Positions 43,201 through 53,276 of a stretch of 64,000 bases of DNA are shown here, in pieces. Made by a program: the position numbers and the translations under genes. The notes beneath the pieces are model-generated. The model saw only the letters and a program-made list of their open reading frames with translations. It had not been told where the DNA came from and did not search any database. The first letter of the stretch is position 1. Each line of letters begins with the position of its first letter. Source of the DNA: Lates calcarifer (Eukaryota; Chordata; Actinopteri; Centropomidae); NCBI RefSeq assembly GCF_001640805.2, contig NC_066853.1:18871242-18935241 (forward strand), read 5' to 3'.

Positions 43201-45839
43201 GATAGAGGAAAAACGTTTTCATTCACATAACAGTTCTCTACATAAATGGCCAGTCCCATGCATCTAACAGCTGCTGCTAACTATTAACTGCTCTTCACTG
43301 GCCATGGCTACTGCAAGCTGAAAATGTATCACCCACCAACCCAGGCTGAACCTAAATGTTTCTGCTGAATAACTATCATACTTAAAGGACCATACATTTT
43401 GTCAGTTCTACATTACATACTCTGAGGTAATTTACCATGGTCCAGACTTTTCAAATCAGTCTGCATTTAGAACGAGACCATGTAACTTTTTAAAGAAGAA
43501 CACATTCCACCTCTTCAGAGAGCAAAGCAAAATGTTCCCCTTGCACAAGTTGCATACATTTTTCAGGCAGACCTTTTGTGCAGTCTGTGGTTATTTGCCC
43601 CGAACAGCTAACATAAAGATTGTACAGTCCGTAAAGCTATTGATTGATGTAAACTATATAGCAACAAACATACCGACATACTGTGTGTATGCCAGGGTGA
43701 GTGTGTGTGTTGGTGAGCACCCTGTAACTTTAACGCTCTGATCTTGGACAACTGAAACATCTTCAACAATATGCATGTGTCTTTGCCTCAGTTTGCACCC
43801 GGTTAAATTTGCCCGCTCAGTTCACACTTGAGGGTTTTGCTGTTGTAGCCGTACTTGGTCTGGTATGACCATTAGCTCATTGTGGCTAATGTTAGCAAGC
43901 TTTGTAAACTTGATGATATCATGCATTACACATCTATGATACACTAGGAAGCTGTACCTAAAATTTAAACATCTACTATTTTCTGTTGTGTGAACAGATA
44001 ACTCTGAACAACAGTGTCAGTTCTCGGCCCTGGTGTATGCCGGTGGGTTATTTTGCTTTATTGCGGCTCAGTATCAGATGATCCCCTGCTCCTGTGTCTG
44101 ATGAAAATGTTTCTGACTAAAATGGAACATAATGACAAATATTTTATCTTTTTTTCAATTGCATTTAGTCTCAATTATAGGTGCTAGCAGGTGACAGGTT
44201 GTTTACAGTATGTAAAGTATGCATTGATATAATTTACAACACCCTCCAGTTGTGAGGAGTAATATGTTAATTTGAACGTCTTCCACTAATTGCTGTGCCA
44301 ACACTTGGGACTATCTGCTGCTTTTTGTTCACAGATTGATTTAGAATTTGTCACTATTGCTATCTGTTTGGTGGAAATAAAAGCTGTTGACATATTCCAG
44401 GTTAGGCGCAGTGGTAGCTTTTGTCTAAACAGGTGCGATGATTCATTCTGCCTTTCCCTCTCTCTGTGATGCTTCTGCATGGAGACTCTCCCACTGTGAC
44501 TGTTTAATTAGTCACCAATGTCTGTGTCAGTGTTTCAGCACTGGGCTGCTCGACTCCCTTGGTGACAAACTGTTGCCAAAGAAACACATCCACAGCGAGC
44601 TCAGATTCACTGATGCAGAGGGGCGGCTAGAAGAGTTCAGGGGGTGATTGAATTGTTTACAGCTCAGCTCTCTTTTTCAGTTTTCTGTTGGGAAATATAG
44701 CATCATTTATGTCTGCTTGGCTTTTCCTTTGGCATAAATCTGAAATGACTAATGGTACACAGTGGCTCCTTGCCCCCAAAACGACACTGTGAATATCAAA
44801 AGGATTGATCAAAGACTTTATTAGCTACACCGCTCCAAACTAACACCCTCACTAAGATTTCTTTGTACTGTATATATAAGGAATCTGACATTTCCAGACT
44901 CTGTTCCTTCTCTCGCTCGCTCGCTTTTTTTTTTTTTTTTTTTTTTGTGCTTATTTTTTGCTGACATGTTTTTTCTTCAGTCCACTAAAACTCAGGAGGT
45001 ACTTTTAGCTCAGCTTATGCCCACTGGCAGATTGTATCTTCACAGAATCCCAAATTTACAGCTGATGCACAGCCAATATTTAGAGATGATGAAACACACA
45101 GTTATTGTATTGATTGGAGAGTTCAGAATTGAAAATTAGGATTTTTTTTGCACCCACTTTAGCAAGATTGCTCATTTGAGGACTGTTCCCTTGACTGTAC
45201 AAGCTCAGAATGTATTGGAATGTTAATGATATCAATCTGAGACAGATTAAATCACTGCTGCAGACCAGGATGCACATTCTCTATAGCTCAAAGCTAAAGA
45301 TGAAATGCTGCAGCACCAGCTCACAGGCAAAGTTTAAGATGTTGTGACCTCTCTCCTCACTGCAGATCTGCTAACTCCAGTGCCACCATACGTCTTCATG
45401 AAGCTGCAACTCTGTCACTCTTTGATTATACCTTTGATGGTGTATGTGCACCATCTCCTCTGCAGAGCTATCTCTGCATTCAAATCTGAATATCCCTCTA
45501 AATACACCCCCCATCCTCTTCTTCCTCATCTTTGTTTTCACTTGTTTAGCCATCACGTCGACCTTGATTGTAAGAGGAGATCATGTCGTCATCATCATCA
45601 AGGCACCACCAAGTGCCTCTGCGCCTTGCTTCTAAAAGAAAAAAACAGGATAAACCTGGAGATTCAGTAATCTCCAAAATTGGTGATCACGTTAACATCG
45701 TTAATCTTCAATTGTCATCTCACTTTTCTCCCTGCTTTCTTCCCTCCCTTTGTCTCTTTTTCTCTTTCTCTCTCAGGTCTACATCCCCTGCAGAACAGCT
45801 ATTGTCCTGGCCAACGAGGAGATAGATTACTGTTATTAG
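910..45839 (+). CDS. gbe1: 1,4-alpha-glucan (glycogen) branching enzyme, 3' half of gene (nine exons)
   Basis: This gene encodes the cytosolic enzyme that cuts alpha-1,4 glucan chains and re-attaches them as alpha-1,6 branches during glycogen synthesis. Nine exons join without a frame break into about 373 residues plus a split Ser, matching roughly the last 371 residues of the about 702-residue human enzyme (numbers recalled). The GH13 catalytic acids are all visible: the nucleophile Asp in DGFRFDG (codon 986-988), the acid/base Glu in CITVAE (2131-2133) and the third acid Asp in YAESHDQ (11405-11407). The C-terminal all-beta domain is in the last three exons, with [10 protein letters not shown] and [14 protein letters not shown]. 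The carbohydrate-binding domain and the first GH13 motif must lie upstream of the window. The stop is TAG at 45837-45839. Identity is very secure; a teleost-specific a/b paralogue cannot be told apart here. Confidence 0.96.
1026..2005 (+). other. gbe1 intron, 980 bases
   Basis: This is AT-rich intron sequence with A-runs near 1908-1933. I see no second gene, RNA or recognisable repeat. Confidence 0.6.
2006..2133 (+). CDS. gbe1: gbe1 exon with acid/base glutamate at its 3' edge
   Basis: The acceptor is ctcctcag (to 2005) and the donor is gtaaaa (from 2134), followed by an A-run. It encodes [30 protein letters not shown] and [13 protein letters not shown]. The last codon, GAG, is the proposed acid/base Glu, so the active-site loop is split by an intron. 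Confidence 0.95.
2134..2456 (+). other. gbe1 intron, 323 bases
   Basis: This short intron starts with an A-run directly after the donor. Nothing else is recognisable in it. Confidence 0.6.
2457..2555 (+). CDS. gbe1: gbe1 exon, DVSGMP to PDKWIQ
   Basis: The acceptor is ctccgcag and the donor gtaagatg. The 99 bases are exactly 33 codons: [16 protein letters not shown], then [17 protein letters not shown]. This is the conserved GH13 segment just after the acid/base Glu. Confidence 0.95.
3203..4367 (+). mobile_element. degenerate Tc1/mariner-type DNA transposon
   Basis: The sequence follows a fish Tc1-like element from its 5' untranslated part (from about 3203), through a broken transposase, to a right end reading ttctttttcacatgactgta (to 4367). 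The matching left inverted terminal repeat is not visible, and blocks of the transposase are missing. The element cannot move by itself. The family assignment rests on protein motifs and on recall of the family's DNA; the exact left boundary is uncertain. Confidence 0.85.
3297..4170 (+). pseudogene. Tc1-like transposase pseudogene
   Basis: An ATG at 3297 starts [15 protein letters not shown], the N-terminal DNA-binding segment, and hits an in-frame TAA at 3393-3395. After deletions, 3552-3737 encodes [14 protein letters not shown] and LWTDKTRV, the region of the first catalytic Asp. Further on the fragments KDYDPKH (second Asp) and SPDLSLTE (the Glu) can be read around 3878-3990, with another TAA at 3951-3953. 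At least two stops, frame changes and missing internal blocks make it clearly dead. Confidence 0.88.
8150..8180. repeat. GACA-type short tandem repeat
   Basis: There are repeated GACA/GACAG units (agacagacagagggacagac and following). This is an imperfect tetranucleotide microsatellite. Confidence 0.7.
8270..9760. promoter_or_regulatory. candidate intronic regulatory block (possible conserved non-coding elements)
   Basis: Compared with the AT-rich flanks, this stretch is richer in mixed-composition sequence. It contains repeated homeodomain-like cores such as cctaatgag, gtaattgaaacaattag, attaattgctcc and gaattgtaatgattcat. There is no consistent open frame. This composition is typical of developmental enhancers in fish introns, but conservation cannot be tested here. 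Confidence 0.25.
11300..11410 (+). CDS. gbe1: gbe1 exon with third catalytic Asp
   Basis: The acceptor is ctgtgtag and the donor gtaggc. The 111 bases give 37 codons, from [17 protein letters not shown] to [10 protein letters not shown]. The Asp of SHDQ is the transition-state stabiliser of GH13 enzymes. It is separated from the preceding exon by 8.7 kb. Confidence 0.95.
11503..11674 (+). CDS. gbe1: gbe1 exon, [13 protein letters not shown] to YLNFM
   Basis: The acceptor is ttttccag and the donor gtgagt. It encodes [34 protein letters not shown] and [12 protein letters not shown]. The intron before it is only 92 bases, while the one after it is 12.5 kb. It ends one base into a Gly codon. Confidence 0.95.
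13924..14385. mobile_element. MITE-like element with TTAAAGG termini
   Basis: The left end, ttaaaggaactacatgtaag, is an imperfect inverted match of the right end, cttacatagtacctttttaa (14366-14385). The interior has no transposase. Size and termini suggest a non-autonomous DNA transposon, perhaps hAT-like, but no clear target-site duplication was found. Confidence 0.45.
16074..16092. repeat. short (CA)n tract
   Basis: About nine CA units follow a C-rich run and precede a T-run. Confidence 0.8.
16502..16700. repeat. fragment of a dispersed repeat starting TTAAAGGTACC
   Basis: The stretch starts ttaaaggtaccatatgtagg and continues with AT-rich sequence; a second ttaaagg lies near 16660. It resembles dispersed fish repeats as I recall them. 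No right-hand inverted terminus was found, so the end is arbitrary. Confidence 0.3.
17111..17538. mobile_element. MITE-like element with TTAAAGGATAA termini
   Basis: The left end ttaaaggataactgtgg and the right end aattatcctttaa are inverted copies over about 11-13 bases. The interior is non-coding and AT-rich. It shares the TTAAAGG start with the element at 13924 and the fragment at 16502, which suggests a family. Confidence 0.4.
19254..19328. repeat. strong inverted repeat (22-base arms, 31-base loop)
   Basis: The arms 19254-19275 and 19307-19328 are reverse complements with one mismatch. The core caggtgatttcactgat pairs perfectly with atcagtgaaatcacctg. The transcript would fold into a near-perfect stem of pre-miRNA-like size. 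More likely it is the core of a fold-back repeat, since I recall similar sequence dispersed in fish genomes. Confidence 0.8.
22402..22451. repeat. (TA)n microsatellite
   Basis: About 25 uninterrupted TA units. Such runs are prone to replication slippage and assembly error. Confidence 0.97.
23041..23100. repeat. CT-rich simple repeat
   Basis: An imperfect (CT)n/(CCCTCT)n tract on the + strand. Confidence 0.85.
24225..24409 (+). CDS. gbe1: gbe1 exon, NEFGHPEW to GWLAAPP
   Basis: The acceptor is gtgttgcag and the donor gtaagg. It encodes [34 protein letters not shown] and [18 protein letters not shown]. The phrase HLRYCQLY has Cys (tgt) where I recall Arg or Lys in other vertebrates, which would be compatible with a CpG transition. 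The exon ends on a codon boundary. Confidence 0.95.
24410..28471 (+). other. gbe1 intron, 4.1 kb
   Basis: This is unremarkable AT-rich intron sequence. No exon, RNA gene or clear repeat was recognised. Confidence 0.55.
28472..28602 (+). CDS. gbe1: gbe1 exon, start of C-terminal beta domain
   Basis: The acceptor is cccctccag. The donor gtatcc is weak but is fixed by reading frame, since AA|A completes a Lys with the next exon. It encodes [35 protein letters not shown] and RVAVEVPGK. Confidence 0.94.
31695..31760. repeat. (TG)n microsatellite
   Basis: About 30 TG units with two early TA interruptions, followed by a T/C run. Confidence 0.97.
32575..32832 (+). mobile_element. LINE (non-LTR retrotransposon) reverse-transcriptase fragment
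   Basis: Reading the + strand gives [20 protein letters not shown] and, after a short frame break, [20 protein letters not shown], then a stop. These match the segment after the catalytic core of L2/Rex/CR1-type reverse transcriptases (WC..N.L.LN..KTKE..VDF and KA.QRL.FLR.L). The piece is short, frame-broken and inactive. The exact clade cannot be settled from this fragment. Confidence 0.75.
36238..36355 (+). CDS. gbe1: gbe1 exon, YKIKLDSDE to SNSMK
   Basis: The acceptor is ccttgtcag and the donor gtaaat. It encodes [34 protein letters not shown] and SNSMK, part of the C-terminal beta domain. Confidence 0.94.
36510..36790. repeat. probable dispersed repeat fragment
   Basis: The stretch has gcatactaattctaac, agtatgcatactaaatg and actattgtcccacaatgcag, phrases I recall from interspersed fish repeats. 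A related-looking piece lies near 19355-19410. The family name and borders are unknown. Confidence 0.35.
37185..37237. repeat. (CA)n microsatellite
   Basis: About 25 CA units with a few AA interruptions at the start. Confidence 0.97.
40155..40715. mobile_element. MITE (non-autonomous DNA transposon)
   Basis: The left terminus ggtactactttctcataag (40155-40173) and the right terminus cttatgagaaagttctatc (40697-40715) are inverted copies sharing a perfect 13-base core, actttctcataag. The 561-base interior is AT-rich, repeats ttataa/cataag-like words and has no transposase. The borders are well defined, but the superfamily is unknown. Confidence 0.65.
41967..41991. repeat. poly-T tract
   Basis: An uninterrupted T-run of about 25 bases. 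It could be the reverse-strand tail of a retroposed element, but no body was recognised. Confidence 0.7.
45777..45839 (+). CDS. gbe1: gbe1 terminal coding exon
   Basis: A long pyrimidine tract ending ctctctcag precedes the exon. It encodes [17 protein letters not shown], then YCY and a TAG stop. The final residues are short and variable among vertebrates, as expected for this C-terminus. Confidence 0.94.
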   Translation, partial: VYIPCRTAIVLANEEIDYCY

Positions 45840-46270
45840 AGGATGATTGTCTCCACAGAGACCAGGATCGAGAATGGATTCCAACGCCAACTGAGTGTTA
45901 GCAATCACCTTCATCTTAAAGTGTCAACCTTGCACGCCACCCAAACCCACTTTTGTGTGTCCAAGTCTTTTTCGAAATGGGGGGGGGGGGGGATTGTGAG
46001 CTTGTGTGCTTTCAAACACCATCTGCAACCTTAGATGCTGTGTAACCCCATTTACTACAGACTGGTCCATTTGGGAAGCGTCCAACATAACCAGCAGCTA
46101 GATGCTAAAACTCCAAACCCTGCCGAGTCCATCCACCACTAGCCAGCAGCCATTTATAGGCTCTGTTGAATTTGGCGTGTCATCTGAAACACATGACCAG
46201 CAACTGTGACAGAGGGAAACAATATACAGCAAGCATTCAATTATTAAATCATGATAAAAGCTCAGAGAGA
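45840..46270 (+). other. gbe1: probable gbe1 3' UTR
   Basis: This sequence follows the gbe1 stop. It contains a run of G at about 45980-45991. Candidate poly(A) signals are ATTAAA at 46243-46248 and, further on, AATAAA at 46822-46827. The true cleavage site cannot be fixed from sequence alone, so the end given here is a guess. Confidence 0.4.
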
Positions 46271-49200
46271 TAAAAAAAATATATTTTGGAATGTTATTTT
46301 GATCACATTTTCCTTGGTTTAATAATTTTTTATTTAAACACAAATAATATTATTGTGTCACAGACACAAAGAGATTTATTGTATTACCAGCACTTGAAAA
46401 TCAAAACGTCCAAGTATTTAATCTTTGAGGATCCATCTTTGTTAATTTGCATTGTGGGACATTGTATGTATAAAAATCTTGTAATTTGCACAAAGTAATA
46501 AGCTGCTTTGAGTTATTAGACTTTTAATGGGTATCTAAAACAGTTGTGTTGTAATGTCTGAATTTATGCAGCTACTGGGAGCATTTATGTGGTTATTTAT
46601 GGCCCGGTTATTAAGCCAGTAATGTGCAGCTAACGCAGTGATACAATCACCTAATTTGGATTGTTCACAGCGTGTTGCATAATACACAAGTAACATTTTC
46701 AGCTGAATTACAGTTTTTTTCCACTTTGCCTAAAGTAATGCACAGTTTTCTCCTACAGTATATCACATTTAAGTCATTTATGTCGTGAATTTAAACTTTT
46801 AAAACTGCTAAACTCTGCTAGAATAAATTGACAGTGATGATCAACACATCAATTTGTGTGGGAGAAGACAGTTTTACAGGTATGACTCACACGCCTGAAT
46901 ACCTTCAGATGCAATGATTTATGTGCACCATATTCATTAGATACTTTAGCATTCCCTTGGGATTCTTCCGGAAAAAATATAAAAAAAAGAAAAACATAGA
47001 CACAGCCTAAATTCACACCGAAAACAATGTGTGCCTCTTCCAATTAGCTCTGACTTGTGTGACTTTTGTCTTGATGATTGAACAATCTTGAAGAACAACT
47101 GCAATGCTCATCCTGTGTTCCCCATAGCTGTTATGTGACAAGGTTATTGATTAACTAAACTATGTATGATCCAAGGAACATCACTGATGATATGCGACTG
47201 TTTTGTGACTGCTAACCTCACTCACTCAGGCAAAATATCATTAAAATGGTCTTTCGTATGACAGCTTTCATCTTTTTGCGGTTATGTTTTGCAAACGACT
47301 GTGATAACTGATCTTTCCTCCAGCCTTTGTGTTCTCTTGATTCCCATCCTCCTTCTGAACGTCCCTTGTTGCCATATGAATGGATGTCTTTTGGACAATT
47401 TTCAGCATTCTCTGCACGTTTTTATCAAAGCATTGCTGTTATAGTAAAACAAGAGCTGATTTCGGGCATTCCAGATAAAAGCTAATTCTTTGATTTACTG
47501 CCACGGATACTATAATTCTGTGATCCACACCTACTGCATTAGTGCAGAATCTCAGTCATTTAAGCCGTGTATTGTAGCATATGGCAGGTTTTGATCTGCC
47601 TCCCCTGCAGCCGAAGGAAAAAAAAAACATTCATATTCAGGACCATCCTCCTGTGTTTAGCCAAAAGTATCATGAACGTGTCATTTCTTTTTGTGTAACA
47701 CCAAAGCGTTCAAAAATGCCTATTCTCCACCTCTCGAAAAGCACAGAGAGGATCACTCTGCATAAATTTCAAGCAACGAGGTTGTGAGAAAGAAGTGGAG
47801 TGTTTAATCATCCCTCATCTGACCCAATGTCATTGTCATTTTGCCACTGCCAAAATGAATTGTCTGCATTTGTTCTCAAAAGTAAAACTGATGTCTGATA
47901 CTCAGTAACTATTGCAGCATATTTCTTTCATTATTACTAATGATAATAAATCAGTGTCTGTCAAGCCACAAGAGAAACGTGGATGAACTGGACGTGCAGA
48001 CTGACTGCTGATTGTGTCCTGCCGCACACTTGTGGAAACGCAGCAGCTTCAAGCATTCTGCAGAGTATATTATGATGGCACTCTGTCACCAAGTACTTGA
48101 TACAAAAACTCTTCTTTTTGGTCTCTGTAGCCTGAGACTTAATTCTAAATCATTGTCACCCGTCTGTCAGTTTCATGCTTCAGAGTTCCCCCATACATAT
48201 GAGGTGGCCTGTAGCCAAGAGATTTCTGTTACCTCAAATATTACATTTGCATCTGTTTTCTAAATAACTGTCATGAGAGATACTGCAGGGTTTATATTTG
48301 ATCAAATATTTGACAGAGAAATGATGCTCAATTGATAATGAACTTGCAACTGAATCCATTAAAGAGGCTCAATTATCTTATAAGAGGAATAGTTATCTCA
48401 CAGTCAGATTCTTTATTGTTTCATGGTGTTAGATTTATCTGGACAATATTGCTTTGTAAGTCTAATGTAGTTTTTGATTTCATTTTTCAGTTTTATTAAA
48501 TCGTCTTTTTTTTTTCTTTTTTTTTTTAGCTTTGCCAGTAAACATTTTGTGTGAGTCAGTTTTTTAAAAAATCTTTTTGAAACAAACCTCTTTCCCTTAG
48601 CAAGGTGTAAAACTCCTGATGGGATTACTTTTAAGTCATTTATGTGCACAACAAACAATTATTCCAAACCTGCACTTGTGTTTGCAGGTCATATTTTAAT
48701 TTTGACCTCATCGTGTGCAATTTCAGTTTATTCACCCGACTAGTTTTTCCAAAGGCGCGTGAGTGATGCTGAATAACACAATACAGGGTGTAAGCCTAGC
48801 TTCAATTTTTCCTTTTAGAGCAGCTTTAAAACTTCTTGAACTGCTGTCATATTGCGAATTGTGTGTAGTTGGATACTGGACCAGACTTCAATAAGAAAAG
48901 CCCTGAAATGTTTTGGATGACAAAGGAAGTTATTCACCTTGCACTCTGCACTCCAGAACTTAAAGTTTCAGTTTCCAGGGGTGTTGTGAAATGTCGGTAC
49001 GGGACTTTACAGAGCAAGCGCCTCAGTGATTCCCCACAACATGATGTAAGGGGGATGAAAGACAGCTCATCAGACTGTAATACTTAAATTTCCATTTCCT
49101 AGGCATCCACACTTTGCACTACTTACGCAAGATTATGTGTCTTTGTGCACTGGCATCAATACAAGCAGCTTCTTAATAACAGCTGCTCCGTGAAAAGCAG

Positions 49201-52200
49201 TTTGGGGAGATCACAATGTAGCTTTTGTCAAGGCTTTTTCACAAAGGTGCTGATTCAATTCTGTGGTAATTTTTGAGGCTGCATTATTGGGATGTTCAGA
49301 AGTGATTTTTTTTTCCCCCTCTGGTGCTAGTTCACACCCTGCACATATTCATTAACTAGCTCCTGGATATCTTGACTGCTTACTTAGTTTGGCTGAGTAA
49401 ATTTGTTCACACAGTGGACAAAATAACAGAAACACCTTACAGCATAATGCAACACTACTGCAGACTATGTTCTCACAACTGAGTTAAATCAACACCTACC
49501 TGAAACAGCTGCAGTAAAAGTGTTAGATGCCAAGACATGTTCTATTTCATGTGCAGTTGCAATGCCTGTAGATATGACAGCCATGCAATATGCAGGACAT
49601 ACAGTATATATTATATTGCACATGAGAGGGTTTCACAAGTAACCCTGAAAGCACAGAGTGCACTCTGTGTTGTAACAGTTTGTCTTTTTGTGTTTCTTAT
49701 GAGCTCACAAGGATAGAAACGCCTAGAGGGAAGATCCTGGAGAATCCAGTATTGTTGTAGTCAGAAGTGGGGCTATGACATGCACAAAGAGGATGTTTTC
49801 AGAGTCTGACCCATGAGACTGCACAAGTCAGGAAGGGATTTTACCATGCACACTGCTGCAGCTCTAATACAAAACGCCTGTGATGATATTCTATTCCGTT
49901 ACTGTGGCTTTCCAGATAAATGCTCGCTTAGGCCGAGACAAGCGTTTTAGAAATGAGAAATGTAAAGTTAATTACACTGAGTAGTGAAATGTTTGCAAGG
50001 TCATGTGGCATGTTATCCACTTGCACAGTAGGAAAACAATCTAAATAATCCTGGAGATAAACACAGACTGCTATTTTAGTATTAGCCCTTAAAGTCTAGC
50101 ATAAACCAAGAAGATCTGAGTGGCAAGTGTCACAGAATGCCATGATAAAAGCAGTCCACACTGTGTATGGTACCTGAAGACTTGCCTTTCTTTGGATGAT
50201 ATTAGACTTTTCAAACAGCAGGGAAAACCAGTGCAATCCAGCACCTGAAAAACCTGCTTTAACAGCATGCAGTCCCCCTCAGAGAATTTCTCTAAAGGCA
50301 ATTCTGTCCAACCTTTTTCTGAAAATTAAATGTCTTTTAACCCATGCTGAGTCAATTTCTTGCACCTCTAAGGACACATTAGACTATTAATGCCAGTAAC
50401 TAAGAGAAGTTAGTTGTTTCATTTGCTCTCATTGTTACATGCTACATTGTGAGGAGTATAAAGTTCACCTTACAACATAAGACCGCTTGTTCTTTTCACT
50501 CCTGAATATGTGGCACAGTCAAGAGCAGCACAGGTACTTTTCATCATTGTTTTCCAAGAGAGGTAGCCTGTGGTTTTCAGCAACGATCAGCTCCTGCAGA
50601 TTTGAACGCCTGGGGCACACAGTATGGAACCTGATCCTCGTAAGACCAGCTAGCTGTATTTTTTTCTAGGATGGTAAGGTACTGTCCTCTATAATGTTAT
50701 AGCCTCCTATGTAATACTTCATGGTCAAAGACTTCATTTCTTGAAGGACATTTAAATGGGATGAATTCTTGGAACCTTAATGGTTATCTGTTTTTGAATT
50801 TTAGTGTCATATTAGGATGGGCGCAACAAAAGTACTTACAGTGATAAGACAATTAACAAGTAAGGACAAATAATCAGCATACAGAGGATACCAGATATAC
50901 CTAAGGTAGTTTTGGAGTAGCCCCATGTTTGTGCCTCTCATGTATTACTGTTATATACAAGTTACAGAGCTAAGCATCCCTTTTCTCTGAAAAATAAATT
51001 CCCAGTCTGAAGATACTAACAGAGTTCTCAAAGACTCCTCCTCCCTTCCTCCTGCTGTGAGATAGAAAACCATTTTTAACACATTTTGGAAGACATTTGA
51101 AGACATTTGACTGTATTTCTTGTAAAATTTCTTATCTCTTTTTGGAAACACAACAAATATGACTTAATCACTAATTTAGTGTCACATGTACAAATTGAGC
51201 ATGGAGCATGCACCATCTTTGTTTGACTTGGGAAATGGGAATTGTTTTTGTTTAGTTTTTTTCTAGAAGGGTAAAATGGTCTTTGAGGATTATGTTTTTT
51301 TTTAAATATCAGTAGGTATTTACTGGTCAAAAAAAGCAATGCTTAGCTCTGTGACTCGACTATAATGGTAATACATGAGAGGCACAATTTTGGAATTGCT
51401 CTTGTGTATACTTTTTCTTTTGGCAGAGGCTTCCAGTGTTTGTGCTATTAAGAAAGGCTAAACATGTGATCAAGGTTTCTCTTTATTGAGAGCATGAAGA
51501 GGAAACTGGTATCAATCCTATCATCTAACTCTTGATAAGACAGCCCACAAGCCAATTTCCCAAAAATGTAAGAGTATTCCTTAAATGTCATTATCAGAAG
51601 CCTGAGAAGGAAAGATCTCTGGTGTCCTGGGTCAAACTGATTTGAATCTTCACTTTTGATGTGGCTGATATGATTGTAAAGATCATTGGTTCCTGAATCA
51701 GACAGTCTTAGTGAAGCGCTCTGCAATCAGCGCGGGAGAAGGGAAGATCAATGAGTGTGATGGGACTGTTGTCAGGCCCAGTGGAGAGTACAGTGTGCTG
51801 ATATTCTTTTTTGTCATTACACTCAGTTTTCCATCTAATGCGGAGCACTGGCAGCGACTGATTCCGATGCAGATCCTTGGGACCCAAAGTGCCTCTTGTT
51901 TTCTATTGTTCAAGGTAATTAACTGCATTCTCCTGGTAACTCATGTCTATTCAGTTCTCATTAAACAGCTTGAATGAAAACCATCAGTACTCCTGAGAAG
52001 CTCCTGAGAACCAGCTAGCAGGGAAACACTGGCCTATAGTAAAAACTGCATTAACCCAGAGTCAGCTGGCTGTCTGGCTGTTTATGAAAGTGGTTAAGAT
52101 AAGTTCATGAGGTGGGGAAACGATCCACCAGAAATGTAAAGATACTGTATCTAAAAGGGAGCAAAATGCAGCAATATCTGGAGAAGGGAGAGTGTGCAGG

Positions 52201-53079
52201 TGTTTCTTACGAAGTGCTTCCCTCTCTAAGTCCCTCAGGAACCGCATTACTTCAAAATCACCTTAGAGCGCTGACTTCCATTTATCAAGGCGATCCACAA
52301 TTGGCCCACAGGGTGAGCGGCAGTCAACCGTAAATCTAGAAATGTCAGATAAGGCAGCATATACAGCACTTCTCCTACCAATTATGTCTTAGCAAGCTTT
52401 GATACATGTAGTAGTTATAGCCAAAGCAAAGAGGGGAATCATGGAGCAGCCAATACCCAGCTGATCTCAACAACCTTCGTAGTTAGCTTCAGCAAGGCCT
52501 AAAAATGACTGATCTAGCTGGAAGGAATCTCTCCATACCAGGCTGGATGGAGCTTAGTCATGACTGGTGTGGCTTCCTTTTATGTCTGCTGAGAAGTTGC
52601 TGTGCAGACTGTTGGATCCCCTTATACTGATAATCCCAAATCCTGCTGTAGATTTTGAGCCTATATATCGAGAGTCAGGCAGAAATAAGAGGATCACGAC
52701 ATGGTGCTGCTGCTCCACAGCCACAGCAGGAAACTTAAAAAGAATGGAGCGTAACAGCTTTTTGTTTCCCCCACTGAGTCTTTTGCAACTTCACAAGCAA
52801 TCCATAATCATCCTCCTGCATTGATGTGAATATTTGTATGCAACAATGAAAGGAAAAGGGGAACAGCAGGGAAAGGTGTCAACATTATGCATACTGATAT
52901 AGAGCCACATTTTTAAATTAAAACATGACTACGGGGTATGGTGCTGGGTCTGATCGCCATCCAGGAGAGACACACAGGTGGAGCTGGTGGGGCATTTGCT
53001 TGTAAAGAGCGCCATCTCATGTTTGCAGGTGGTCCCTGCAGAACATGAGACAGTAAACCTGATATTGTTGTTGTAATCG
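46271..53079. other. intergenic region between gbe1 and the transporter gene
   Basis: No coding gene is visible on either strand; the open frames are short, AT-driven and without recognisable motifs. It contains a possible mariner-like terminus at 49413-49438. The window also shows several short direct duplications, for example agacatttga twice near 51090-51110. A non-coding RNA cannot be excluded. Confidence 0.5.
49413..49560. repeat. fragment of a dispersed repeat, possibly mariner-like
   Basis: It begins with cagtggacaaaataacagaa followed by acacc, which I recall as a terminus of Tc1/mariner-like non-autonomous elements. The matching opposite end was not found, so it is at best a fragment and its 3' border is arbitrary. 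Confidence 0.3.
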
Positions 53080-53276
53080 GGTGGAGCCACAGACAGTTCG
53101 GCGAACTTCCCCACTGCGTGAGGGCTGCACCTCCGTACGCGTGTATGCGTCCGACCCAACAAACCATCTGCCACAAATGTCAGGCTGATGAAAGCGTTTC
53201 CTGTGACTGTTGTCGGGAGTTGAGTCGCGAGTGAGTGTAGCAGCAGCTTTTTGTAGTCGGCGTCCTCATAAAGAAG
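53080..53276 (+). promoter_or_regulatory. slc7a1: CpG-rich candidate promoter and 5' untranslated exon of the transporter gene
   Basis: About 15 CpG dinucleotides fall within 200 bases, in a window where CpG is otherwise rare. The stretch ends in a consensus donor (aagaag then gtaagatg, donor at 53277) on the same strand as the transporter and 5.9 kb before its start codon. It contains TGATGAAAG at 53186-53194, one base different from the amino acid response element TGATGAAAC reported in the first exon of mammalian Cat-1. No TATA box was identified. This is an inference from composition and position only; an alternative first exon near 57400-57540 is possible. Confidence 0.4.

Larger units (their letters stand above)
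36356..45776 (+). other. gbe1 last intron, 9.4 kb
   Basis: The intron contains a probable dispersed repeat fragment at about 36510-36790, a CA microsatellite (37185-37237), the MITE-like element 40155-40715 and T-runs at 41967-41991 and 44924-44946. A mixed-composition block near 44440-44660 could be a conserved element. No coding gene was found. Confidence 0.5.
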
